Source: Cellulomonas sp. ES6 (GTDB lineage: Bacteria; Actinomycetota; Actinomycetes; Actinomycetales; Cellulomonadaceae). From it: a stretch of DNA of 64,000 nucleotides. Below the pieces are notes generated by a model that was not told the origin of the DNA, searched no databases, and saw only the letters and a list, made by a program, of their open reading frames with translations. Position 1 is the stretch's first letter. Each line of letters begins with the position of its first letter. Made by a program: the position numbers and the translations under genes. The DNA lies in assembly GCF_030053835.1 (NCBI RefSeq), contig NZ_CP125655.1, forward strand, positions 1,674,001 through 1,738,000. Reading direction: 5' to 3'. Shown one piece after another: positions 8,588-15,705 of this stretch.

Positions 8588-9534
8588 CAGGGCTTCTCCT
8601 CGACGGTGACGACCATGCAGGCCAGGCGGGAGCCGTTGTTCCCGGCGGCGGCTCGGGCGAGCACGACGCCGTCCACCACCACGTCGAGCGGCTGGGACGA
8701 CGGGTGGGACAGGGGCACGACGTCGCCGACCGCCAGGTCGACCACGTCACGGGGGCGGACGACGACCGGCGCGAACCGCACGGCCACCTCCACGGGGACC
8801 TCCTCGACGGCGGCCTCCAGGTCGGCCAGCGCGACCTCGTGGGCGCGCTGGTCCTCCAGCGACCGGCCGGTGGAGCCGTCGGCCTGGCGGACGGCCGCCA
8901 GCAGCAGCTCCGCCGGGAACATCACGGTCGCGAGGTCCTCGCGCTCACCGACGCGCATCTGGAACGTCGCGACGAGCACCGCGTCGGAGGCCGGCACGGC
9001 CTGCACGAACTGCGGGTTGTACTGCACGGACCGGAACGTGACGTCCAGCGGGGCCAGCGCGGAGAACGCGTAGCCGAGGTCGCCGAGCGCGGCCTGCATG
9101 ACGCCGCGCAGCAGGGTGAGCTCGATCTCGGTCAGCTCGCGGTCCTCGCGGGGGTCGCCGCTGCCGGGGCCGCCGAGCAGGAAGTCGATCCAGACCATCG
9201 TGGTGCTCACCGGCACCTGCACGACGGCGGTCTGCCGGGTCTGCTCGATCGTGCACAGCATCATCGCCGTGGTGCCGGGCAGGGTGCGGACGTACTCGTC
9301 GTACGACGTCAGGCTCAGCCCGTCGAGCGTGACCTGCGCCATCGCGCGGAGCCGGGCGGTGAGCTGGTTGCCCCACTGCCGGGCGAAGGTCTCGAACGCC
9401 ATCTCGAGGACGCGGGCGTGCTCACGCGCCATCGTCATCGGGCGCCGGAAGTCGTAGGGCTCGGGCACGTGCGTCCGCCGCCGCGAGCGCGCAGGGGGCT
9501 GACCCTGGGTGTGGACCGTCACGCCCACCCTCAT
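8587..9534 (-). CDS. fliM: FliM, flagellar motor switch protein
   Basis: FliM is the middle C-ring protein that binds FliG and, through its N-terminal segment, CheY-P. Family landmarks are YDFRRPMTMAREHARVLEMA near residues 27-46 and a C-terminal SpoA domain (VVRPRDVVDLAVGDVVPL). The 315-residue length is normal. The ATG at 9534 is used here; an in-frame GTG at 9522 follows a GAGGGTGGGC purine run and could be the real start, costing only four residues. About 176 bases separate it from fliL, the largest gap in the export operon. Confidence 0.96.
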   Translation of the reverse strand: MRVGVTVHTQGQPPARSRRRTHVPEPYDFRRPMTMAREHARVLEMAFETFARQWGNQLTARLRAMAQVTLDGLSLTSYDEYVRTLPGTTAMMLCTIEQTRQTAVVQVPVSTTMVWIDFLLGGPGSGDPREDRELTEIELTLLRGVMQAALGDLGYAFSALAPLDVTFRSVQYNPQFVQAVPASDAVLVATFQMRVGEREDLATVMFPAELLLAAVRQADGSTGRSLEDQRAHEVALADLEAAVEEVPVEVAVRFAPVVVRPRDVVDLAVGDVVPLSHPSSQPLDVVVDGVVLARAAAGNNGSRLACMVVTVEEKP

Positions 9535-9710
9535 CGGCGCGCGAACGGGTGATGTGAGGGGTCGTGCCCGGAACTTCCTCCGCCCTCGGCCCGTCGTGGG
9601 CCGTCGTGCTGCGGAGCGATGTGGCGCCCTCCGTGGCGCCGTGGTTCACCGGCCCCGGACGCTGCTGGCCCGGGTCCCGGCCGGAGGGAGGCGCGTCGCC
9701 GCGCTCCCCC
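9535..9710. other. fliL-fliM intergenic gap
   Basis: This is the longest gap inside the export operon. It contains a small GC hairpin (arms 9587-9592 and 9598-9603). I found no FliA-type site and no small gene; an internal promoter for fliM is possible but not identifiable by eye. Confidence 0.5.
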
Positions 9711-10229
9711 TCACTGCGTGACGTAGTTCGTCAGGTAGAGGTCCATCACCTCCCCCTCGTAGAGCTCCTCGACCTGGTGCAGGAGCTTCTTCTTGAGCTC
9801 CTCGCGCTTCTCCGGGTCGCTGACCTCCGACACGGACCGGCCGGAGAACAGCGCGATCGCGGCGTCCACCGCCTTGCCCGTGTCGGGAGCCTCCTCGCCG
9901 ACCTCCTCGGTCAGCTGCAGGTCGAAGCCGAGGCGCAGGTAGTGCCCGTCGGCCAGGTTCAGGCTGATCGGCTCGACGGCCACGACGGCGCCCGGCACCG
10001 GCTCCGGCTCTGCCGCCGGCTCCGCGTCGCCGCCGCCCTTGGCGAACAGGAAGAAGTACGCCGCACCGCCGCCGACCACCAGCACGAGGGCGATGATCAC
10101 GACCAGCATCTTCTTGCTCTTCTTCTTCGGCTCCTCCGGCTCGGGCGCCGGGGCGTCCTTGGACCCGCCGATCTTCTGACCGCCGCCGATCTTCTGGCCG
10201 CCGCCGATCACACGCTGCTCGATGGGCAT
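9711..10229 (-). CDS. fliL: FliL, flagellar basal body-associated protein
   Basis: FliL surrounds the stator and supports torque generation. The protein has a charged cytoplasmic N-terminus with two IGGGQK repeats (RVIGGGQKIGGGQKIGG), one membrane helix (MLVVIIALVLVVGGGAAYFF, residues about 40-59) and a periplasm-side FliL domain (EPISLNLADGHYLRLGFDLQ) ending in VMDLYLTNYVTQ. I chose ATG 10229 because GTGAGG lies about 5 bases upstream; a GTG at 10253 would overlap motB by 17 bases and lacks a comparable site. The product is 172 residues, 7 bases after motB. Confidence 0.95.
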   Translation of the reverse strand: MPIEQRVIGGGQKIGGGQKIGGSKDAPAPEPEEPKKKSKKMLVVIIALVLVVGGGAAYFFLFAKGGGDAEPAAEPEPVPGAVVAVEPISLNLADGHYLRLGFDLQLTEEVGEEAPDTGKAVDAAIALFSGRSVSEVSDPEKREELKKKLLHQVEELYEGEVMDLYLTNYVTQ

Positions 10230-10236
10230 CTCGTCC

Positions 10237-11160
10237 TCACCCTCCCGTCGCACTTCCGGCTGCCACCGCGGGCAGCAGGGCGCGGACCGCCTCCGGGGCC
10301 GCGCTCAGGATCACCATGTCGACCCGCCGGTTGGCGGTCATCGCGTCGTCGCCGCTCCCCTGCACCAGGGGGCGGGTGTCGCCGTAGCCGACCGCCTGGA
10401 TGCGGTTGCCCGGCATGCCGTCGCTCTCCACGAGGTGCCGCAGCACCTGGGTGGCGCGGTCCGAGGACAGCTCCCAGTTGGTCGCGTACCGGCCGGAGAT
10501 GGGCACGGTGTTCGCGTGCCCCTCGACCGAGATCTGCTCCTGCAGGCCCACGAGGGTCGGGGCCGCGAGGTCCAGCACCTGCATCGCGGTGGCGGTGAGC
10601 TGCGCCGACCCCTGCGCGAAGAACACGTCGTCGGCCACCAGGCCCAGCACCAGCCCGCGCTCGTCCATCCGGAACCGCACGGCGTCCTGCAGGCCCGCCG
10701 AGCCGAGCGCGGCGAGGATGTGCTGCTTCACCTCGTCGAGGTGCGCGGCCTCCGCCTGCGCCGCCGCCAGGGTGGACGCGTCGACCTGCGCGGGGTCCTT
10801 CACCGCCTCCGGGGACGGGTCGGACGCCTGCAGGCCGAGGCCCTCGTCGGCGCTCACGATGCCGGCCGTGCTCGTGTCCGGCTGCTGCTCCGTGGCGGGC
10901 GTCAGGCCGTCCATCGTGCCGTCGCTGCCGTCCAGCACCGACTGGTTCACCGAGCCGTCGCCGAACCCCGCCGCGAGGGACGCCCGCAGCTGCACGTACT
11001 TCTGCTGGTCCACCTGGCTGATCGCGAACAGCACGATGAACAGCGCCATGAGCACGGTGATCATGTCGGAGTACGACACGAGCCAGCGCTCGTGGTTCAC
11101 GTGCTCCTCGTCGTGCCCCCCGCCGCGCCGGCTCCGGCCGCGCCCGCCGTGGCCGCTCAC
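10237..11160 (-). CDS. motB: MotB, stator peptidoglycan-binding subunit
   Basis: MotB anchors the stator to peptidoglycan and carries the proton-binding aspartate. The single membrane helix (SYSDMITVLMALFIVLFAIS) contains Asp32, the equivalent of the E. coli proton acceptor. Residues about 170-290 form an OmpA-like domain (ISVEGHANTVPISGRYATNW, NRRVDMVIL). The 307-residue product starts at GTG 11160, overlapping the motA stop as GTGA. The TVPISG context after the membrane helix and the Asp suggest an H+-driven motor, but ion type is not certain from sequence. Confidence 0.97.
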   Translation of the reverse strand: MSGHGGRGRSRRGGGHDEEHVNHERWLVSYSDMITVLMALFIVLFAISQVDQQKYVQLRASLAAGFGDGSVNQSVLDGSDGTMDGLTPATEQQPDTSTAGIVSADEGLGLQASDPSPEAVKDPAQVDASTLAAAQAEAAHLDEVKQHILAALGSAGLQDAVRFRMDERGLVLGLVADDVFFAQGSAQLTATAMQVLDLAAPTLVGLQEQISVEGHANTVPISGRYATNWELSSDRATQVLRHLVESDGMPGNRIQAVGYGDTRPLVQGSGDDAMTANRRVDMVILSAAPEAVRALLPAVAAGSATGG

Positions 11161-11924
11161 GCCGCCTCCTTCGCGGCGGGCGTGTCCGGCAGCAGGCTGC
11201 GGAGGCGCTCGCCGACCAGGCGCGGGTTGGCGCCGGCCTGCACGGCCAGCAGGCCCTCGAGGGTCACCTCCATCTGCGCGCACTCCAGGTCGGAGAACCG
11301 CTTGATGCGGGTGCCGAGCGGCAGCCAGACGACGTTCGCGGACAGGATGCCCCACAGGGTCGCGACGAACGCCGCGGCGATGGAGTGGCCCAGCGACGAC
11401 GGGTCGGACAGGTTCTCCAGCACGTGCACCAGGGAGATGACCGTGCCGATGATGCCGATCGTCGGGGCGTAGCCGCCCATGTCCTGGAAGTACTTCGCGT
11501 GCGTCTTCTCGCGGGTCCGCTTGGTCGCGATCTTGTCCTCGAGGATCATCCGCAGGTCGTCCGGGTCCGTGCCGTCGATCGCGGCCTGCAGGCCGCCGCG
11601 CAGGAACGGGTCGTCGATGTCCTTCGCCGCGTCCTCCAGCGCCAGCAGGCCCTCGCGCCGCGCCCGGTCCGCCAGCTCCACCAGCGTGTCGACCGTCGTC
11701 GTCGGGTCCGGGACCTTGCTCATCAGCGCCCGGGGCACCGCCTTGTACGACTCGATGACGTCCTTGACCGTGTGCCCGGCGATGCCGACGCCGATCGTGC
11801 CGACCCACACCAGCAGCAGCGGTGCGGGAAGGAAGATCGACATCGGGTCGGCGCCCTCCATGATGAGGGCGCCGAAGATCGCACCGAAGGCGACGACCAG
11901 CCCGATGAAGCCGGCGGGATCCAT
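11157..11924 (-). CDS. motA: MotA, stator channel subunit
   Basis: MotA forms the pentameric stator ring with MotB. The 255-residue sequence has four membrane helices and both conserved functional prolines: GGYAPTIGIIGTVISLVHVL (helix 3) and GILSANVVWLPLGTRIK (helix 4). The cytoplasmic loop has the charged region contacting FliG. It begins at ATG 11924, one base overlapping flbD, and is translationally coupled to motB. Confidence 0.98.
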   Translation of the reverse strand: MDPAGFIGLVVAFGAIFGALIMEGADPMSIFLPAPLLLVWVGTIGVGIAGHTVKDVIESYKAVPRALMSKVPDPTTTVDTLVELADRARREGLLALEDAAKDIDDPFLRGGLQAAIDGTDPDDLRMILEDKIATKRTREKTHAKYFQDMGGYAPTIGIIGTVISLVHVLENLSDPSSLGHSIAAAFVATLWGILSANVVWLPLGTRIKRFSDLECAQMEVTLEGLLAVQAGANPRLVGERLRSLLPDTPAAKEAA

Positions 11925-12247
11925 CAGCGGCTCCTGGGTCTCAGGGGGACAGGGTCGGCGAGCGGGCCGTCGCCCTCGTCACCCGGGTCGTCACCGGCCG
12001 GCGCCTCGTCGGCGTCCCGGACCAGCTCGACCGCCGGCGACGGCGCGGCCTGGATCTCCTGGGCGCGGGCCAGGAGCTGCGCGCGGTGCTCGTTGACCCG
12101 CGCGATGACCTCGGCCATCGACTCCCGGACGATGTACTTCGTCCCGTCGATGAGGGTCAGGATGGTGTCGGGAGCGCTGTCGACGCGCTGGAGCAGGTCC
12201 GGGTTGACCCCGAACTGGGCCCCGTTCAGGCGCGTCACGATGATCAC
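11924..12247 (-). CDS. flbD: FlbD family flagellar protein
   Basis: This is the small FlbD family protein (not the Caulobacter regulator of that name) found between hook and stator genes in Gram-positive flagellar loci. The core MIIVTRLNGAQFGVNPDLLQ and the motif TILTLIDGTKYIVRESMAEV fit the family. The C-terminal 40 residues are acidic and disordered. It is the first gene of the flbD-motA-motB-export operon, and a FliA-type promoter candidate lies upstream at 12324-12351. Its exact function is unknown in the family. Confidence 0.92.
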   Translation of the reverse strand: MIIVTRLNGAQFGVNPDLLQRVDSAPDTILTLIDGTKYIVRESMAEVIARVNEHRAQLLARAQEIQAAPSPAVELVRDADEAPAGDDPGDEGDGPLADPVPLRPRSR

Positions 12248-12323
12248 AGCGGTTCCCGTCCCTGGTGGTGCGTCTGCGGCGGAGTGCGCCGCGGCGGCCC
12301 GTCCGTGTGCCGCTCACCCCAGC

Positions 12324-12351
12324 CCATCGGACGCGGCCCGGAGGGGCTGAG
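12324..12351 (-). promoter_or_regulatory. FliA-type promoter candidate for flbD-motAB-export operon
   Basis: Read on the minus strand: CTCA (12351-12348), 16 bases, TCCGATGG (12331-12324). It resembles the flagellar sigma consensus CTCA-N15/17-GCCGA reported for actinobacteria and differs by one base from the flgB site. Transcription would start near 12315-12318, about 70 bases upstream of flbD. Confidence 0.6.
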
Positions 12352-12448
12352 GCGTTTGCGGGACTTCGCCCGGTCGGCGCGGGCCGGGGTGCGCCGGCAC
12401 GCCCACGTTCCTCGCGGAGACCGAGAACAGCCCCTCATCAGACGGAGC

Positions 12449-12997
12449 TCAGGCGGAGGCGTCCAGGGACCGCAGGTAGTCCCGGAGATCAGGCCAGACG
12501 GAGTCCACCCAGAACTCCACGTCGCTCGGGTCAGAGAGCGGGAAGAACCCGTCGTCAGCCTCGACCTGCTGAGTGAGATACCAGTCCGCCTCACCCCGGA
12601 TATCACGGCCGAAGACTCTGGCGAACGACACGTTCCACGCATGCTTCGCAAGCGCTGCGCGAGTCGACCCGTCGACGATGTTCAGAAGCGTCGGCATCGA
12701 TCCAGGCCGAGTGGCGATCCGGTCGTACATGTCGGGCGCAAAGTCGCCGCGTCCGACCTCGCAACGGACCGTGGACGCTGCAGTCGCGGGAACCCCTTCT
12801 ATCCCGTAGGCCCGGCTCCACCCCTCGACCTGGAGCCACACGCCCGTTCCCGCATGCGGACGCGCGGCATCGGGCAGCCCCCACCCGATCCGACTCCCCG
12901 CGAACCGCGCGAACCCCACGCCCACCAGGCGGCTCCCCAGCGACTTGACGAGTATCCGGCGAGCGACGGCCGTCGACAGCTGACTCACGCTCGCCAC
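12449..12997 (-). CDS. Unknown protein, downstream copy of a tandem duplication
   Basis: I do not recognise the family. The 182-residue product is a close paralogue of its upstream neighbour: both contain RIGWGLPDAARP, GTGVWLQ, GWSRAY, VGRGDFAPDMY, TRPGSMP, SFARV(F/Y)GRDIR and the block FFPLSDPSDVEFWVDSVWPD. No signal peptide or membrane segment is visible. The GTG at 12997 matches the position of the GTG in the other copy and lies just before that copy's TAG; GTG 12988 is an alternative. The copies differ at the C-terminus (LRSLDASA here). Base composition is visibly less GC-rich than the flanking flagellar genes, suggesting acquisition. A DUF4304-like immunity protein is a speculative alternative. 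Confidence 0.75.
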   Translation of the reverse strand: MASVSQLSTAVARRILVKSLGSRLVGVGFARFAGSRIGWGLPDAARPHAGTGVWLQVEGWSRAYGIEGVPATAASTVRCEVGRGDFAPDMYDRIATRPGSMPTLLNIVDGSTRAALAKHAWNVSFARVFGRDIRGEADWYLTQQVEADDGFFPLSDPSDVEFWVDSVWPDLRDYLRSLDASA

Positions 12998-12998
12998 C

Positions 12999-13562
12999 CT
13001 AGGGCCCGACCACGGGAGATCGCCCGGGCATGTCCACCCGGTAGTCCCGGAGATCGGGCCAGACGGAGTCCACCCAGAACTCCACATCGCTCGGGTCAGA
13101 GAGCGGGAAGAACGCGTCATCGGCCTCCACCCATTGCGTGAAGAGCCAGTCCACTTCGCTCCGGATATCACGGCCGTACACCCTGGCGAAAGACACGCTC
13201 CACGCATGCTCCGCAAGCGCACGACGGGCGGACCCCTCGACGATGTGGAGGATCGACGGCATAGATCCGGGCCTAGTGACGATCTGCTCGTACATGTCCG
13301 GAGCAAAGTCACCGCGTCCGACCTGGCAGCGAACGGCGGATGCCATGGTCGCCGGAACTCCTTCAAGGTCGTAAGCTCGGCTCCAACCCGCGATCTGGAG
13401 CCACACGCCTGTTCCTGCATTCGGACGCGCAGCGTCAGGCAGACCCCACCCGATCCGCCTTCCGGCGAACCGCACGCAGCCGACCTCGACGAGACGCGCC
13501 CCCAGCTCCTTGATGAGGACCCTGCGGGCCGACGCGGTGGAGAGAAGCGCCACGTCGCGCAC
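12999..13562 (-). CDS. Unknown protein, upstream copy of a tandem duplication
   Basis: This is the upstream copy of the duplicated unknown gene (187 residues), alignable with the downstream copy from residue 1 almost to the end. The C-terminus diverges after WPDLRDY into VDMPGRSPVVGP, which looks like a truncated end running through the duplication junction. GTG 13562 and GTG 13553 are both possible starts; a TATAGC hexamer lies at 13568-13563. The protein is soluble and rich in Trp and Arg. Codon use and lower GC match the other copy rather than the neighbouring flagellar genes. Confidence 0.75.
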   Translation of the reverse strand: MRDVALLSTASARRVLIKELGARLVEVGCVRFAGRRIGWGLPDAARPNAGTGVWLQIAGWSRAYDLEGVPATMASAVRCQVGRGDFAPDMYEQIVTRPGSMPSILHIVEGSARRALAEHAWSVSFARVYGRDIRSEVDWLFTQWVEADDAFFPLSDPSDVEFWVDSVWPDLRDYRVDMPGRSPVVGP

Positions 13563-13661
13563 GCTATACCCGAGCCAGGACGCCCGTTGGCGTCGCACAC
13601 GGCTCCGCAGATGCGGACACCCGCCCCACGACCTGCGCAGCACCGAGCGCACGACCCGGCG

Positions 13662-14270
13662 TCATCCCCTCACCTCCGGCGCCCCGTCCCATCCGGGGCC
13701 GATCGCCGCGCCCACGCCTCGGACCACCCACGAGGTGGACCCCTGCTGGCGACCGGTCTCACCAGTGACCTGCCGGAGCCGTTCGCGCGCCGCGTGCCGG
13801 TTCCTGCGGGCCCCCTCCTGTGCGAGCCGCGTGAGGAACGCCTCGCTCGACGTCGACGCGATGCACTGCGCCTGCAACCACGCGCTCATGTCCGCGACCG
13901 GGACGTCGGACAGCTCACCGCCCTCGACGACGAGGTCCCGCAGCCCCGCGTCCGCCGCGTGCCGCACGACCTCGTCCCGGTGAGGTCCGGGCACCAGGGC
14001 GTCGATCGCCGCGGTGCGGTGCTCCGGTCGCTCCACCAGCTCCCACGCGACCGCGCGGGCGAGGAACGCGTCGGGCTCGTCCGCCAGCGCCCGGAGGACA
14101 CCGGCGTAGCGGCCGGCGGCGAGTGCGCGCGAGTAGACGTCCCAGCGGACGACGTGCTCCTCCGTCCCTCCGGGCTCGAGCTCGACCTCCGGCGGACCCA
14201 CCTGCGCCATCAAGGCCTCGAACGGACTGCCTGACCTCACCGCCGCCCGCTCCCCATCCGCCGTCGCCAT
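13662..14270 (-). CDS. Unknown protein upstream of the duplicated pair
   Basis: The 202-residue product is not recognised. It is mostly helical in appearance, with repeated leucine/alanine-rich stretches (YAGVLRALADEPDAFLARAV, WELVERPEHRTAAIDALV) that could form HEAT-like repeats, and no signal or membrane segment. The ATG at 14270 has a strong GGAGG site 5 bases upstream. It is 99 bases upstream of the duplicated pair and on the same strand, so the three may be co-transcribed. Its GC content is closer to the host than that of the duplicated pair. Confidence 0.7.
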   Translation of the reverse strand: MATADGERAAVRSGSPFEALMAQVGPPEVELEPGGTEEHVVRWDVYSRALAAGRYAGVLRALADEPDAFLARAVAWELVERPEHRTAAIDALVPGPHRDEVVRHAADAGLRDLVVEGGELSDVPVADMSAWLQAQCIASTSSEAFLTRLAQEGARRNRHAARERLRQVTGETGRQQGSTSWVVRGVGAAIGPGWDGAPEVRG

Positions 14271-14303
14271 GATCCCTCCGGGGCCCCGAGCGCCCGGTCG
14301 GCC

Positions 14304-14341
14304 TTGACCACGCGCGGTGCGCGCACCCTACCGTGGCCCCG
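14304..14341 (+). promoter_or_regulatory. Promoter with leaderless start for the AraC-type gene
   Basis: TTGACC at 14304-14309 and TACCGT at 14329-14334 lie 19 bases apart; the GTG at 14341 follows the -10 hexamer by 6 bases, the spacing expected for a leaderless transcript. Confidence 0.5.
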
Positions 14342-15366
14342 TGCCGGCACACGCCGCCGCGGGCGGGACCTCCGCGACCGTGGCCCCGCACCTCGTGCGG
14401 TACCTCATGCTCGTGGCGGACGAACGCGGTGTGCCGTTCGACGACGCGCTGCGCGCCGGCGGGCTCACGCGGGAGGCGGTGGAGGCCCCGGCGCTGCGGG
14501 TGTCGTTCCGGCAGGGGCGGGCGGTCATCGAGGCGGCGGTCGACGCGCTCGGGATGCCGGCGCTCGGGCTGGTGGTGGGGTCGCGGCAGCCGATCACGTC
14601 CGCGGGCGTGCTCGGGCTGGGGTGGCTGACGTCCCCGACGGTCGCCGACGGCGTGGCGCTGGGCGTGCGGTACCAGCGCCTCGCGGGGTCGATGGTGCAC
14701 TGGGCCGCGGAGCGGGACGGCGACCTGCTGACGGTCGTCGCCCAGGTGCACGGGGACTCCGGGCGCGTCGACGAGTTCCTGGTGGACGAGGGGTTCGCGA
14801 GCATCACCCGGTCGGCGCGCGACGCCGCCGGCGCGGAGTTCCGGCCGCACCGGGTGGAGCTCGCCCGGCCGGCACCGTCGGACCCGGGGCCGTGGACGTC
14901 GGTGTTCGGGCCCGACGTCGCGTTCGGCTCGGCGCGCAACGCCTGGGTGCTCGCGCCCGAGCAGTGGCGCCGGCCCGTCCCGACGGCGGACCGGTGGACG
15001 CTCGCGCTGGTGCGGGGGCTGCTGGACGAGCAGACGGCCGAGGTCGTCGACCGGCAGGAGCTCGTGGCGCTGCTGTCCGCCCGGGTCGAGGCCGCGCTGC
15101 CCGAGGTGCTGCCGCTCGCCGCGCACGCGCGGGCGCTCGCGATGAGCGAGCGGACGCTGCGACGGCGGCTCGCGGACGTCGCGACGACGTACTCCGACGT
15201 GGTCGACGAGGTGCGGCGGCGGCTGGTGGGGCGTCTCGTGCGGCACGGCGACGTCCCGCTCGCGGAGGTCGCGACCCGCGTCGGCTACACCGACGAGCGC
15301 TCCCTGCGCCGGTCGGTCCACCGCTGGTACGGCCGCTCCCCCGCCGCCCTCCGCCGCGCCCCCTGA
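14341..15366 (+). CDS. AraC/XylS family transcriptional regulator (VirS/OruR type)
   Basis: This is a DNA-binding regulator with an N-terminal arabinose-binding-type ligand domain (residues about 20-210, PHLVRYLMLVADERG onwards, ITSAGVLGLGWL) and a C-terminal double helix-turn-helix (MSERTLRRRLADVATTY, then LAEVATRVGYTDERSLRRSV and WYGRSPAALRR). Length (341 residues) fits the family. A GTG at 14317 is also possible; 14341 is preferred because a -10 hexamer lies 6 bases before it. It lies upstream of, and in the same direction as, a monooxygenase-dehydrogenase pair and probably controls it. The order resembles the mycobacterial virS-mymA region, but that comparison is inference. Confidence 0.88.
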   Translation: MPAHAAAGGTSATVAPHLVRYLMLVADERGVPFDDALRAGGLTREAVEAPALRVSFRQGRAVIEAAVDALGMPALGLVVGSRQPITSAGVLGLGWLTSPTVADGVALGVRYQRLAGSMVHWAAERDGDLLTVVAQVHGDSGRVDEFLVDEGFASITRSARDAAGAEFRPHRVELARPAPSDPGPWTSVFGPDVAFGSARNAWVLAPEQWRRPVPTADRWTLALVRGLLDEQTAEVVDRQELVALLSARVEAALPEVLPLAAHARALAMSERTLRRRLADVATTYSDVVDEVRRRLVGRLVRHGDVPLAEVATRVGYTDERSLRRSVHRWYGRSPAALRRAP

Positions 15367-15445
15367 CGCCGCGCCGGCGCCGCGCCCGCCGCGCCGGCCG
15401 CGCCGTCGGTGCCGGTCGCGGGCGCGAGGCCGCCGCTCCGGGCGC

Positions 15446-15511
15446 GAGGTCGTCAGGTCCGGCCGAGGTCGTCAGGTGGGAAGGACGACCTCGGCCGGAC
15501 ATGACGACCTC
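15446..15511. terminator. Long hairpin after the AraC-type gene
   Basis: Two 28-base arms (15446-15473 and 15484-15511) pair with a single mismatch around a 10-base loop. Each arm contains the word GAGGTCGTC twice. No T-tract follows, so it is either an actinobacterial-style intrinsic terminator or a palindromic repeat element. Confidence 0.75.
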
Positions 15512-15516
15512 GACGG

Positions 15517-15579
15517 CAGAGCGGGTGGGCGGGGCGGCAGAGCGAGTGGGCGGGACGGCAGAGCGGGTGGGCGGGGCGG
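15517..15579. repeat. 21-bp tandem repeat, three copies
   Basis: Three head-to-tail copies beginning CAGAGCG(G/A)GTGGGC lie at 15517, 15538 and 15559. The first and third are identical; the second has two changes. Intergenic, next to the large hairpin. Confidence 0.85.
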
Positions 15580-15705
15580 CGGGGCGGGCGCCGGGGGGCC
15601 GCGGCGGGTGGCCTGTCGGGTCCGGGAAGTCGGCTCGCCGGGTCCGCCGCCGCGGGGGTGCGGCTGCTTAGCATCGCTGGCACCGAGCGCGAAGGAGCGT
15701 GAGCC

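Larger units (their letters stand above)
12449..13562. repeat. Tandem gene duplication, unit about 0.56 kb
   Basis: The stretch 12475-12990 repeats at about 13040-13556 with long nearly identical runs. One example is the segment around GGAGATC(A/G)GGCCAGACGG (12483 versus 13049). By eye similarity is high across the whole coding region, so the duplication is recent relative to the rest of the locus. The two copies are head to tail. Confidence 0.85.
15367..15705. other. Spacer between AraC regulator and monooxygenase
   Basis: This 339-base spacer holds a 28-bp inverted repeat (15446-15511), a 21-bp tandem repeat (15517-15579) and, near its right end, a TAGCAT hexamer (15669-15674) that could be the -10 of the monooxygenase promoter. 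No gene is supported. Confidence 0.7.

Noticed and set aside
9587..9603. Terminator between fliL and fliM
   Set aside because: The 6-base hairpin is too weak, and termination there would cut the export operon.
15446..15511. Insertion sequence ends
   Set aside because: No transposase or target duplication is visible near any of the large hairpins; they are palindromes rather than element ends.
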